Made by a program: the position numbers and the translations under genes
Shown: piece by piece, positions 47,601 to 54,800 of the stretch
Numbering within the stretch: the stretch's first letter is position 1
Layout: each line of letters begins with the position of its first letter
From: Siphonodentalium dalli
Taxonomy: Eukaryota; Mollusca; Scaphopoda; Gadilida; Siphonodentaliidae
Length of the DNA stretch: 64,000 bases
Assembly (NCBI GenBank): GCA_032622095.1
Contig: CP136066.1
Coordinates: 53,474,609-53,538,608, forward strand
Direction of reading: 5' to 3'
The notes under the pieces: generated by a model
What the model saw: the letters and a program-made list of their open reading frames with translations, nothing else
What the model was told of the DNA's origin: nothing
Databases searched by the model: none

Positions 47601-48332
47601 TTTTCTTCCATTCATCGATCAAACAACCATGCAGTTCTTTCGGTCCCTATTTAATACCTGGACTAAGATCAATATGTGACCCTTGATCAATTTTATTGCA
47701 GTTTCGTCATTGTGATAAAAGAATGCCTTTATCAGAACTACGGAAAGGCAATTATTTATGGCAACATTTAAATCTCACGCCGACTGAGACTGTATACATA
47801 AATGCACATGGTGTACATACATTATGACAATGACGCCATTAGCTTCTTATTTTTTCCCGTATAATCATTCTGTAAGAGAATAAGAGAGAGAGAGAAGTGC
47901 GGGAGTCGCACCGAAAGTTGTCACCACACAAAGCGTCTAATGGTTGTGACCAAGATATCTAGACCTCTCGAGCAGAGAAGTCATCGGCCTTCTATATAAT
48001 ATATTTCCAAAAGTCGCTACAATTCAATCTGACTTTTGAGATTTTCTTTGAACTTACAATGTCATACGCTTGCTCCATTTAACTTCAATTCCAATAAGTT
48101 TTCCCCAGAAATATTCATCATTGAATTGCAAGAACAAAGTTCGTACGTCGGGATTTGGATCAGTGATTTCCCACTGTGGATCCACCAACGAAATTGGGTT
48201 ACTTCCTTTTTTCGACGTTTTTTTCTGAACTAATTCATTCTCGGTCGACCCGGCGAATGTGCCCCCTAATTCACTATCTTCTTGGAACTGAAGTGATAGA
48301 GCTAAAGCGAAGTCTTCGTCCTCGAAATCCAT
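2379..48332 (-). CDS. SPRTN: SPRTN/Spartan metalloprotease gene, 5' five exons (3' end outside window)
   Basis: Join (minus) 48332-48058, 34317-34209, 32771-32727, 31299-31225, 2634-2379. The splice phases agree at every junction and give 253 residues plus one base. Spartan is a nuclear, DNA-dependent zinc protease that cleaves proteins crosslinked to DNA and acts at stalled replication forks. Visible in order: an acidic start (MDFEDEDFALALSLQ, like the vertebrate N-terminus); the SprT core with SLVDPQWEITDPNPDV and FLQFNDEYFWG (about residues 47-76); the zinc site HEMIH at 129-133 (Glu130 catalytic) with third ligand His148 in DGHGPEF, the same 19-residue spacing as the vertebrate enzyme; and the zinc-binding subdomain with HWWRC..C and WWGDHQSSCGG. 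The PIP box, SHP box and UBZ4 finger of the family are not seen and should lie beyond the left edge. Introns are about 13.7, 1.4, 1.4 and 28.6 kb. Family identity is very secure; splice sites were placed by eye. Confidence 0.95.
2690..3085. mobile_element. Fragment of the TTCCAAC-rich hAT-like family
   Basis: Contains CAACAGTTGGAAATTTCAT, GATATTCCAACCAGAAATTA and CTCCAACAGTTGGAAAGTTT, which recur in the complete element at 49431-50592 and at 34520-34965. No clear termini remain here. Confidence 0.6.
3338..3515 (-). mobile_element. 5S rRNA-related SINE or pseudogene
   Basis: On the minus strand 3363-3428 reads AAGCAACGTCGAGCTCCGTT, then AAGCCTTGGATGGGTGACCG and GCTGGGGATTCCGAGTGCTG. This follows the 3' half of 5S rRNA including the TFIIIA-bound box C (TTGGATGGGTGACC). 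The flanking non-5S sequence (GTGCGGGAGTC, CACAAAGCGTCTAA, GAGAAGTCATC) is shared with a second copy at 47885-47992, so this is a dispersed element rather than an isolated 5S gene. The 5' half of 5S is not recognisable. Confidence 0.65.
3690..4126. mobile_element. Non-autonomous piggyBac-like MITE
   Basis: 437 bp, perfect 16-bp inverted ends (CCCTTTGAGTGCCAGG and complement), TTAA on both sides (3686-3689 and 4127-4130). The inside includes a poly-A/CCACCACC stretch and a short palindrome, CTCTTATATATGCGAG...CTCGCATATATAAGAG, at about 4020-4073. Confidence 0.9.
3817..4347. repeat. Inverted repeat with ~125-bp near-identical arms
   Basis: The left arm 3817-3945 and right arm 4210-4347 are reverse complements (GACAAACTTCATCAGCGATG in the right arm is CATCGCTGATGAAGTTTGTC in the left). 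The left arm lies inside the TTAA-flanked MITE and the right arm outside it. Together they could form a large hairpin with a 265-nt loop. Confidence 0.85.
4348..4789. other. SPRTN intron 4, nothing recognised
   Basis: AT-rich unique-looking sequence; no conserved ORF or repeat seen. Confidence 0.4.
4790..4935. mobile_element. SINE fragment
   Basis: Shares GATCTGG..CGGACATTAATGGCTGTCC and CACGTGTTAAAGACCGCTAC with the body of the tRNA-headed SINE at 47007-47503 (GATCGGG..CGACGCTAATGGCTGTCC, GCACGTTAAAGATCCCTAC). The tRNA head is missing. Confidence 0.5.
4936..5998. other. SPRTN intron 4, mostly unrecognised
   Basis: AT-rich. The only structure seen is a direct repeat, ATACATCCGGAGGGCGTAAC at about 5379 and ATACACCCGGAGGGCGTAAT at about 5748, about 370 bp apart and possibly the ends of an unknown element. 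Confidence 0.4.
5999..7304. mobile_element. hAT-like double-hairpin MITE interrupted by another element
   Basis: Outer ends CAAGCCTGCAAATAGTG and CACTGTTTGCAGGCTTG-like. Each end carries a long hairpin around CAGAATGAGGTCCCCAGAGG and its complement. The central AT-rich part matches the copy at 33818-34172. A second element has inserted at 6293-7157. Confidence 0.75.
6293..7157. mobile_element. TA-flanked element nested in the MITE
   Basis: 865 bp. Ends GAGCCCGAAGCCGCCA and TCGTGGCTTCGGGGTC are imperfect inverted repeats, flanked by TA. The uninterrupted site is visible by comparison with 34033 (GAAGTTGAGGCCTAAGC). Subterminal AGCCA/AGCCACGA motifs are repeated at both ends. It includes a fragment of the TTAA-type family near 6481-6622. 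No ORF. Confidence 0.65.
7305..7958. other. SPRTN intron 4 spacer
   Basis: No gene. 7610-7770 contains GTGAAATTTCCAACTGCAC and AATTCCATTTCCACCCC, a short piece of the TTCCAAC-rich hAT-like family. Confidence 0.45.
7959..8408. mobile_element. hAT-like double-hairpin MITE
   Basis: Begins CAAGCCTGAGTTTAGTGTGC and ends in the complement of CAGGCCTGAGAATAAGG. Two foldback hairpins (around 7985-8085 and 8283-8387) with the CAGAATGAGGT...ACCTCATTCTG stem. Flanks ACTATAAA and ACAATAAG are a weak 8-bp duplication (6 of 8). Confidence 0.75.
8551..8804. mobile_element. hAT-like double-hairpin MITE, intact
   Basis: 254 bp, CAAGCCTTGAAATAGTGTGT ... ACACTATTTCAAGGCTTG. It is flanked by a perfect 8-bp duplication CCTATAAA (8543-8550, 8805-8812), which supports hAT-type insertion. 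It consists of two long hairpins back to back. Confidence 0.88.
8899..9043. mobile_element. Truncated TTAA-type MITE at the array border
   Basis: Has the family's CCCTTTCATGACGG end and the palindrome GCGAGTCTCCCATAGGGAGCCTCGC. It breaks off in TGCATTCTCTTATATTA, where it fuses to the 53-bp array. Intact relative at 32167-32417. Confidence 0.7.
9044..11027 (-). repeat. 53-bp SPRTN exon-4/donor tandem array, distal block
   Basis: About 37 head-to-tail units of 53 bp, all in the same orientation. Read on the minus strand a unit is ATGAATCTCCTTAATG, then AAAAGACAGGCATTAATAT, then ATCG and the donor-like GTGAGTTATAGGGC. The left border abuts a truncated TTAA-type MITE at about 9043. The right border is the TTAA at 11024-11027, where a piggyBac-like element has inserted. 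Confidence 0.95.
11028..12543. mobile_element. Non-autonomous piggyBac-like element inside the array
   Basis: 1516 bp with 12-bp perfect terminal inverted repeats (CCCTTTGAACCC and GGGTTCAAAGGG) and a TTAA duplication on both sides. Removing it together with one TTAA restores an intact 53-bp unit. No transposase ORF. It holds two diverged internal direct duplications about 360 bp apart (around 11078/11445 and 11870/12235), with GCGCATGCGC palindromes near 11942, 12103 and 12308. Confidence 0.9.
12544..31264 (-). repeat. 53-bp SPRTN exon-4/donor tandem array, main block
   Basis: About 353 units of 53 bp continuing the array after the insertion, ending in SPRTN exon 4 itself (homology stops within GATTCATG at 31257-31264). 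The main unit variants differ at the exon-derived Arg codon (CGT, CTC, CAC, TGC on the sense strand), at ACT or ATT, and at the base triplet before the donor (TCG, AAG, TTG, TCA). GTGAGT is kept in nearly every copy; exceptions include units near 13628 (GT lost), 14895 and 16170. No ORF of 60 codons exists in the block. This is one of the largest gene-derived arrays one could meet inside an intron. Confidence 0.95.
31225..31299 (-). CDS. SPRTN: SPRTN exon 4, whose 3' end founds the 53-bp array
   Basis: 75 bp, phase 0, after acceptor TTGTAG and before donor GTGAGT. It encodes residues 144-168: DHDGHGPEFQKHMNRLNEKT then GTNIL. His148 is the third zinc ligand. The last 39 bases (ATG AAT CGT CTC AAT GAA ... 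ATA TTG) plus the first 14 intronic bases (GTGAGTTATAGGGC) form the sequence repeated about 390 times downstream in intron 4, so this exon is the first unit of the array. Confidence 0.93.
31300..32166. other. SPRTN intron 3, nothing further recognised
   Basis: AT-rich. A 68-codon plus-strand ORF (31811-32017) has no family resemblance and is probably chance. Confidence 0.4.
32167..32417. mobile_element. TTAA-flanked palindromic MITE
   Basis: 251 bp between TTAA at 32163-32166 and 32418-32421. Ends CCCTACTATGACTGG and CCATTATGAAAGGG are imperfect inverted repeats. Internal palindromes GCATTCTCTTATATATGCGAG and complements. Sits in SPRTN intron 3. Confidence 0.75.
32488..32698. mobile_element. 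Mariner-like palindromic MITE, copy 1
   Basis: 211 bp, near-complete palindrome starting CAGTAATGCCCTAA and ending GGGCATTACTG with TA on both sides. The stem includes TTAACCACAGCAGAATTATG and GGCTTGTTGCCATTC. Tc1/mariner-type termini are inferred from the CAGTA end and TA target. Confidence 0.85.
32727..32771 (-). CDS. SPRTN: SPRTN exon 3, active-site micro-exon
   Basis: A 45-bp, phase 0 exon encoding HEMIHAYLFVTQNNK (residues 129-143), between acceptor TTTGCAG and donor GTGAGA. It carries the zinc ligands His129 and His133 and the catalytic Glu130. It sits between a mariner-like MITE (28 bp to its left) and a hAT-like MITE (TSD begins 29 bp to its right), so mobile elements come very close on both sides of the catalytic exon. 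Confidence 0.95.
32809..33054. mobile_element. hAT-like double-hairpin MITE, intact
   Basis: 246 bp, CAAGCCTTGAAATAGGGTG ... CACCCTATTTCAAGGCTTG. Flanks AGCAATAT and TGCAATAT form an 8-bp duplication with one mismatch. Lies in SPRTN intron 2, 37 bp from exon 3. Confidence 0.88.
33180..33430. repeat. Diverged ~135-bp tandem duplication
   Basis: Two copies sharing GAAATGCC, TTGATTAATTGCCC, AAAATAAT.CTAACA, GTCAACT.TAGTATAAAAT and GCCCAAAA. Unique-looking flanks in SPRTN intron 2; no coding signal. Confidence 0.6.
33818..34172. mobile_element. hAT-like MITE, full-length but decayed
   Basis: Starts CAAGCCTGCAAATAGTGAG, has two CAGAATGAGGTCC/ACCTCATTCTG hairpin ends and the same AT-rich centre (GCATTTTATCTTCTGCAAAT) as the 5999-7304 copy. 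The right end is degenerate. Confidence 0.7.
34209..34317 (-). CDS. SPRTN: SPRTN exon 2
   Basis: 109 bp between acceptor TTTCAG and donor GTGAGA. Its first base completes Leu92, then 36 codons follow: CAGLCVYEGYGG, then CSVRLSEPLLKLRPRKDL and IETLL. This is the strand-turn-helix stretch directly before the HExxH helix in Spartan. The exon stops exactly before the HE of the active site. It was found by translating the minus strand between exon 1 and the HEMIH exon; it is too short to stand out as an ORF. Confidence 0.95.
34356..34504. mobile_element. Mariner-like palindromic MITE, copy 2 (short)
   Basis: 149 bp, CAGTAATGCCCTAATTAATC ... GGGCATTACTG, TA both sides. The central loop and stem tip of the 213-bp form are deleted. 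Confidence 0.85.
34520..34965. mobile_element. TTCCAAC-rich hAT-like element fragment with poly-C
   Basis: Begins CAGGGACGTGGATAGACG, like the CAGGGATGTGGCTAG end of the 49431-50592 element, and contains many TTCCAAC motifs. A run of about 27 C lies at 34631-34658. Confidence 0.65.
35341..35553. mobile_element. Mariner-like palindromic MITE, copy 3
   Basis: 213 bp, same palindrome with several substitutions and a decayed right end (CATTAGTG). Includes GGCTTGTTGCCATTC. Confidence 0.8.
35554..36186. other. SPRTN intron 1, nothing recognised
   Basis: No ORF or repeat that I recognise, apart from CCGGCCCAACCATGGTCAGC near 35708. This resembles GGGCCGAACCATGGTCGGCC in the hAT-like element (about 49935). 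Confidence 0.4.
36187..45440 (+). repeat. 9-kb composite array of ~150-165-bp units with three tails
   Basis: Dozens of tandem units of the 1-1245 family. A left-end module (AGTGTCAATGACACTGTAGC, TCAACTTGGAAAGGG) occurs at about 36190, 36663 and 39246. A tail module, (CA)n then GCCATGGCAATAGCTCAAAC and AAAGTAAAGTTGAGCTAA, occurs at about 41870-41990, 42908-43022 and 45360-45440. Unit types A (CTAAAGGTACGACC, ATTTAGTCATAC) and B (GAACAGTACGACC, ATTAAATTTTGAAATCC) often alternate. Left end + core repeats + microsatellite + hairpin tail resembles the 'pearl'/Helentron-like elements of bivalves; that class is inferred. Confidence 0.88.
36742..37891. mobile_element. Insertion into the left-end module of the composite repeat
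   Basis: The uninterrupted sequence at 39319 (GATTAGGAATGTGGAAAGTT) is split here after TAGGAATG, and TGGGAATG follows the insert: an 8-bp duplication with one mismatch. Ends CAGGCCTGGAAATCT and AGATCGCCAGCCC are imperfect inverted repeats. Just inside each end are GGCGGGCT/AGCCCGCC or AGGAGGGCTA/TAGCCCTCCT hairpins. hAT-like; no transposase. Confidence 0.7.
45441..45842. other. SPRTN intron 1, nothing recognised
   Basis: AT-rich spacer with no recognisable gene or repeat. Confidence 0.4.
45843..46055. mobile_element. Mariner-like palindromic MITE, copy 4
   Basis: 213 bp, CAGTAATGCCCAAAGTAATG ... GGGCATTACTG, TA on both sides; the best-preserved palindrome of the four. ORFs reading through it in both directions are by-products of the palindrome. 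Confidence 0.88.
46056..46844. other. SPRTN intron 1, nothing recognised
   Basis: No family-level ORF. A short TATTAGGT/ACCTAATA motif pair is scattered over 46380-46745. Confidence 0.4.
46845..46975. mobile_element. Short foldback element
   Basis: The arms AACCGTTTATGTCCG..CGGGGGATTTG and CAAATCCCC..CGGACATAAACAGTTT, with TCTATTGG/CCAATAGA at the tip, form a hairpin about 110 bp long. Unknown family. Confidence 0.7.
47007..47503 (+). mobile_element. tRNA-headed SINE
   Basis: The head has a Pol III A box TAGCTCAGTTGG (47014-47025) and B box GGTTCAAATCC (47068-47078), 43 bp apart. A ~380-bp unrelated body follows, with GCTAATGGCTGTCC and GCACGTTAAAGATCCC, and then a tail of ACAGATACAGACAGACAG repeats. 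It cannot be a working tRNA gene: there is no matching acceptor stem after the B box. Orientation is antisense to SPRTN. Confidence 0.85.
47504..47884. other. SPRTN intron 1, nothing recognised
   Basis: AT-rich; no gene or repeat recognised. Confidence 0.4.
47885..47992 (-). mobile_element. 5S-related SINE, copy lacking the 5S part
   Basis: Shares GAAGTGCGGGAGTC, CACAAAGCGTCTAA, TGTGACCAAGA and CAGAGAAGTCATC with 3338-3515. It has lost the ~70-bp 5S-like segment between GTTG and CACAAAGCG. It lies 66 bp downstream of SPRTN exon 1. Confidence 0.65.
48058..48332 (-). CDS. SPRTN: SPRTN exon 1 (coding part)
   Basis: Encodes residues 1-91 and two bases of codon 92, ending KWSKRMT then TT, followed by the donor GTAAGT. 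I chose the ATG at 48332 because MDFEDEDFALALSLQ lines up with the short acidic N-terminus of other Spartans. An in-frame ATG at 48359 would add nine residues (MFTNWLKNN) and cannot be excluded. A Ser/Thr/Lys-rich insert (about residues 24-46) separates the acidic start from the first helix of the SprT fold. Confidence 0.93.
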
Positions 48333-48776
48333 ATTATTTTTCAACCAATTCGTAAACATGCCTCCATCATAAAAAAAAAAATCGCGGAAAAATACTGGGG
48401 AAAACCCATTACGCTATTTATAGAAATGACGTTTAACCCATTTCCTGGGACACGTTATAAAGTGACATTTTTTCAAATGGGGTTGAGAAATGTTTGATGT
48501 TTTATATATTTTTTCAAACGACAATTGAACGGAGAAAACATAACATAGGGAGATATCTTACAGAATGTATTTGTCTGATCGTGTTGTTAATGATATTCAA
48601 AAGCCAAAAATTGTAGATTTTTTTTCCGAAAAATCAAATAGAAATGTAAAAAAATTAATTGGATGGTGTCAAGATGCACTCCCTCTATATCTGTGTTTTA
48701 TATACCTCGTTTTAATTTCAGATATTTTAATATTTGTTCTATTTCTATAGTTTATGCTGAGTGAAGTGATTATAAG
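48333..48776. promoter_or_regulatory. Shared SPRTN/XDH divergent promoter region
   Basis: The 444 bp between the two start codons must hold the 5' UTRs and promoters of both genes unless a distal first exon exists. It is AT-rich, with no TATA box at an obvious distance. It contains TGACGT (CRE/ATF-type core) at about 48427 and a GGGAAAACCC palindrome near 48400. A 61-codon plus-strand ORF (48565-48750) would be an upstream ORF if XDH transcription starts left of it. TTTCTATAG at about 48742-48750 could be a 3' splice site of a 5' UTR intron. Divergence is seen directly; sharing of control is inferred. Confidence 0.6.
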
Positions 48777-48815
48777 ATGGACGATGAGTTGGTGTTTTAT
48801 GTGAATGGTCGCCTG
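48777..48815 (+). CDS. XDH: XDH exon 1 (coding part)
   Basis: Encodes [13 protein letters not shown], phase 0, donor GTGAGT. An in-frame TGA at 48763 lies just upstream, so this ATG is the first possible start in this exon. It matches the xLVFxVNG start of the ferredoxin-like domain. Confidence 0.88.
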
Positions 48816-51800
48816 GTGAGTCATATTCTTCTAGCTTAAAAATTATTTTTAATATTAAACCAACGACAGAAATTCTAGCATTTGTATCGGGGGGGGGGGG
48901 TCTGAAAAAATAGCAGACACGGGGCCCAAAACAAATTTTTCCGACCACAAGGTATAGTCTACCCACCACCACCATACTTGCAAAAAAAAAAATATGTTTT
49001 TGCTCGGCAAAATTTGGGACCCGCTCACCCTTATTCCATATCTGACAATTCTTAAAGCTTTTTTTTTTTTTTTACAAACGTTTGTATTAGCGTTTAATAC
49101 CATCTGAAATGTATTCCTTGTCCATTGACTTCACTCTAGTTTCCAATCCTGTTTCACAGTTTCACCATAAAATTATATCTATTTTAAAAGTCACTAAATA
49201 TATTTGCCATCCTGCCATTTAGTATATATTAATGAAGGTACTCCCTAACATAAATTTGAGCGTGTTACCTGGTGTTATTGTTGCAAAATCCAGTATTAAA
49301 ACCAGGTCACGTGAATTCCAGGCGCTTTCCTTGGTATGGTATTATAATATGTGTATAGGCCTATTATATGTAGCAATGTGGTAACTTATCGGAGGCCCAG
49401 AACCTGTCAGTGTGATATAAACAGGGATGTGGCTAGTGGGGGTGTGGGGGTGTCTCATCCCCCCCCAACTTTGGTCAAAATTTTCAACAGTTGGAAATTT
49501 CATTTCACACCAACAATGGGTTGAAAATGTTCTTGTCGTTTGATTTTCAAACAATTCATTGGGGGGAATTAATTGTTTTTGGACCAATATTTGCATATTT
49601 TCCTATTTTTTTGTCAAAATTTTGAACTGAAATGGTCATCAGTTGGAAATTTTCCAACCTTAGGGGGGGGTGACAGGTTGGAAATTTCCAACACTTGGAA
49701 AGCTTGTGTCCTGGTCCTCCCCCGTGGCTAGTCAAAACTGCTACTAAATTTAAGAAAACAATATTGTCATACATTTGGTCAACATTGTCATTGGAATTGT
49801 CATCATTTGGAAATTTTCCAACCTAAGTGGGGGGGGTGTCAGGTTTTAAATTTCCAACTCTAAGAAGACTTGAGGCTAGTCTAGATGCTAGGATTTTGCG
49901 ATTTTCTTGTTCAGATTTCAAAATTTTCGAACACCGGGCCGAACCATGGTCGGCCCGGTGTGTCACTGTCCCTCCCCCGTGACCAATACAAAACTGCTAA
50001 TTAGTTTAACAAAACAATAGTTTAGTACATTCGGTCAAACTTGTGGTCTGAAATGGTCATCAGTTGGAGAATTTTCCAACCTAAGAAGGAGTATGAGGTT
50101 TGAAATTTCCAACACTAGGGAAGCTTCAGTTGAGGCCAGTCTAGAGACTAGATGCTAGGATTTGCGATTTTCTTGTATTATAGTTTTCCAAATTTTCTCA
50201 CACCGGGCTGAACAAACATGGACGGACACAATGTCCTGGTGTCTTACCCATAGCCGTGTGCATTTGTCTGGAGTAGGCTACTAGATGTTAGGATTTATGC
50301 AATTCTCAGGTTAAAGTATCTGAATTTTCTTATACCGGACATATAGAACAACATAGTTTATGAATACATAGGATATTAGGCCTGAGGACTGATGTGCAAG
50401 GGGGGTGCAAATGGAATTATGCCAAACTTGTGTTTGGTCTGTGATTCTGATTCAAGGGGGCCCGGGGGGGGGGGTGCAAATGGAATTATGCAAAAAGTTG
50501 TGTTGGTGTGATTCCGACTCAAGGGGGGTGCAGTTGGAATTTCCCAATGTGGACACCCCCCCCCCAACGGAGACCCTCTAGCCACATCCCTGGATAGAAA
50601 CTATATGGTTTGATGTCTGGAAAGATGAGGCGGTATAATACTGTATGGGATTAGCCTCGTGTCAACAATTTTGCATTACTCCGATTGTGTATTGCGTACA
50701 CCTGTCGCTCACACGGGGCTATAACGCCATATATAGTAGCCACGATCAGACACGCGTATACGTGTAACTTGTAATTAACGTCACGTGTGTTGTCATTACC
50801 AACGAAAGTCACCTGAATCACTCGACCATGACGCCAACGCGTACACGGTCAACCTTTCGGAAGGTTTGTGTCCATGTCCTGCTAACCGAATGACCGATCA
50901 ACGCTGTACGGGCAGATATTTGCCGGCACGGAATGATTTTAATTTGATTCAAGCCAATTATTTTACTCGCATGCCGTGGTTGGAAGAGAACGGAAAATCA
51001 GCACCAGCACGTATCAAATATAAAAGAACAAGTTAGGGAACCTATCTATTGTACAGGTATCACTTAAATGTATCCCCTCTAATTGTTTAGACCACAATAA
51101 TTATGCCACTACAAAAACGATTTTTGTGCATATCTCTTACACCATTCCGAGAATAGTCGGATATGTTTGTTTTATTTGTGCATACAAGAGTGTTTTCCAC
51201 AAATAAGTGGAAATGTAGATGCTCTTTCATTTTTTAACAATAGAGGTGGGGTGTTTCAATATACCCCATGTTCCAACATGCCCCGGTCTCCCCATGGTTA
51301 CGTATATAGCGATTCTCCGAAGACCCATAACTCCGAAGGTACGATTCTCCGAAGATCCGATTCTCCGACGCCCCGATTCTCCGAAAGCCCATTACTCCGA
51401 AGTCCCGATTCTCCGAAATCCCATAACTTCGAAGACCCATAACTCCGAAAGCCCATAACTCCGAAGGCCTATAACTCAGAACGCCCATAACTCCGAAGGT
51501 CTATAACTCCGAAGGGCCGATTCTCCGAAGGTCCGATTCTCCGAAGATCATGTTTTATCGCTTATTAAATATAGTGTATACAGTCCAGTGGCGGAGTCAT
51601 GCAATGGGGCCCTACGGAAGACCGCCCCCCAAAAAAACATGTGAAATGTCATGTAAACGTCCGGAAATCCCTCCTAGGCATTCAAATATTCACAGTGTTC
51701 CTGTCCAGGGGATCCCCCGGACCAACGATTGGGGGCGATCCCTCCCATGCATGCGCTCCCCAAATCAGGCCTTCGTGATATGCTTTCGGCATATCATATG

Positions 51801-54800
51801 CATGATATATCCCCCACATATCCCCCACATATGCTAATTAATGTGCCCCTTAATGGGAACCCTGGCTCCGCCACTGGTGTGCACCGGGTATATTATAACG
51901 AAACGCTGCAAGAATGTCAGAGTAGCCTAACATGCACAGGGGCGAACGGGGGCCAAAGGGGCAGAACTCGCCCTTTTTTCTGGCGACTGAAAATACTTCA
52001 AAGAAAGCTTCAAGTTGACGTCTGGAATCTGGCGTACGGGTCCAAAATGGGTGGAATCCGGCGTACGAAAAGGGGGAAGGGGCCCTCATATATTGGAAAC
52101 GTTAACTATGTATTATAATAAGGTGATATCTACACCATCAGTAGTGTGCGACAAGCCTTAATTTTCCACAGAATGCTTAAATTTATGTAAGAAATACAAT
52201 TATTTTGCCACAATGTACGTCTTAATACAATTAATATGAGTAAACTGTGCACATCCGACTGCATTGGGGTGATTTGATGCAATCAAGTTCATTTTATATA
52301 TGAAAAAGGACAAGTTCTTCCCCGTTCACCCCTGTACATTTTACTCTGGCATCTCATGGGCCAACGTAACGTTATAGTATCTGGTGTATAGTCAGTGGCG
52401 GGCCAGGATTACCATTTAGGTGGGGGCAGTAGGAAAAGTTTGAATATTTTGATGCCCCATGAACGATTTCCTGGCGTTTACATGACATTGGACATGTTTT
52501 GGTAGGGGCCCATATTGTCTGAAATAGCAAGTAGAGGTTTAATGGGGGCAGTAGGAATTTTTGGACCCCTTGGCTTCGCCACTGGACTGTACACTATTTA
52601 GTAAACGATAATACCCCGATAAAACTAAATCTTCGGAGAATCGGACCTTCTGAGAATCGGGCCTTCGGAGTTATAGGTCTTCGGAGAATCGGCCCTTCGG
52701 AGTTATATAGGTCTTCTGAGTTATAGGTCTTCGGAGAATCGGCCCTTCGGAGTTATGGGCTTTCGGAGAATCGGATCTTCGGAGTTATGGGCCGTCGGAG
52801 AATCGGGTCTTCGGAGTTGTGGGCCGTCGGAGAATCGGGTCTTCGGAGTTGTGGGCCTTCGTAGTAATAGGTCTTCGGAGAATCGGTCTGACACCCCATA
52901 TATTGAGTTTCAATCTACAATGAAAAAAATTAACTGATAGATATTCACTCGAATACTATTGAACACATATTATGCACATGTATTACAAAATTAGTAAATT
53001 GCAAATTAACGGTGATATTACAACAGTTGTTTACTATTGTATAGAGCCCTGGTCTCATGATGTATATATAGAGGATATGAAATGAGTGTTTTCCTCACTC
53101 GAAATGTATTATTGTTCGAATTAAAAATGAATTATGAACACACCACTTTGAAATGTGGTATACGCCGGCGACTGCATGAGTGTGGATTTCGAAGTTCTTT
53201 TTCTTTTTCTTTTTTAAATATAAATTACATTTTGACAAGAATTTACATGACTGTTATCAAGGAAACACTATATATGGTATAATCCGCGCATTGCTATATA
53301 TCATGGCTTTGTGCTCCAATGTTGCAATATTATTATGTTAAAAATGTACGGTGTTATAATTTCGTTCCAATCCCGACGTAAGCAAGACACATAAATTCCA
53401 CAATCATTCACAAAATATGTCAGATTTAACTACCATTGCGGTTTGTATTGTTTATTTCAGGTGTCCCAGAGAAATCCCGAACCAGAACAAACTCTTCTGA
53501 GTTTCCTCAGAATAAATTGTATCCTTCTAAGTCGCTCAAACGTCATTAAAACTTGATTATTAAATGGACTTCCACATTAAGTTATACAAGTATATATATT
53601 GGAATGCAATTAATATAATTATAGGCCTATTATTCATTTGGATAGGTATTTTGATAAAACAATTAGTGCAGAAGACATATCTATAGGCCAGTGATTCCTA
53701 TTAACTGAATCATTTGGCCTAAACTGGGCCGTTTGTTTAACTCGTACATGCATTGACACGATCAGTCTGATAAATATCCAGACACCGTCTCATTTGTGAA
53801 TATGTTGTTTTTGTCAATGTATCGACGTGTGTTTTGTGCTTAATTTCGATCTGGTCTGCACTGTCAGTTTATTATTTTCGTTTGTTAATATGTAAAGAGC
53901 GCTGTCAATTACACTACATAGTTGTACTCGTTTTCGTCATATAACTCATGACTGCTGTTGTGGGTTGTCGCGATACCTGCAGATGTGCCATATACTCCGC
54001 TTTAATTAACATACCTTAACCGTTTCATAGTGTCGCTAACGGGTACAAAGCTCGGATGTGGAGAAGGTGGGTGCGGCGCCTGTACTGTGATGATATCTAA
54101 ATATGATCACAAAGAAAAGAATATAAGGTAAAACAAAAGAGCCATCTTCTCACATTAGGTTTGAGAAACCGTATTGATCACATTTGGCTTCAAGAAGCCA
54201 CTTTCCGTGCTATGATTGTGGCATTTTTTTTTGGTGGAAAATTTGGACAGGTACGCTTTATCCGTAGTACGAAAACGTAGAAAATGCGGCCTCGGTTTAC
54301 ACTTTTTAGTGTATCCCAAATTATCTCCCTTGCGAAAGTTTTTCATGCTCGAATTGCGAAGAGATGTTCGATTTATCGTGATTAGTACTTAATTGATTAT
54401 GTATGTCAAGCTGGGTGAGTTTATTACGCACATACATAGTATTATACTATATTGTTCGTGTGTGATGCATTTGAATTAAGAAAAAGGGTCGTGGTCCTGC
54501 AGTTGATCAGTGTTGATTGTTCATTGTGATATTATGACCAGTAAATGAGTAATGCAGTATGTCGCGGGTCCACTTACATTTGTATATGCAAATAAATGCA
54601 ACAAACAAAGACGTTGATTGCTCATAATTACGCACCCGGAAGATTAATTTCAAAATTAGAAAGAATTATCTCAAATCTCATTGTAAATATTTGTATTAAA
54701 TCGAGTAGGCGTATAAATAAGCCGTATTGGCGTATATGACTATATTATCCAAATCAAACAATTGATATCTACAACTACATGTAACTGCGTTTTTAAAAGT

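Noticed and set aside
48565-48750. 61-codon ORF in the divergent promoter as a gene
   Set aside because: Short, no recognisable domain; at most an upstream ORF of XDH.
51729-52118. 129-codon ORF inside the foldback
   Set aside because: Low-complexity reading of repeat DNA; another frame on the opposite strand is equally open.
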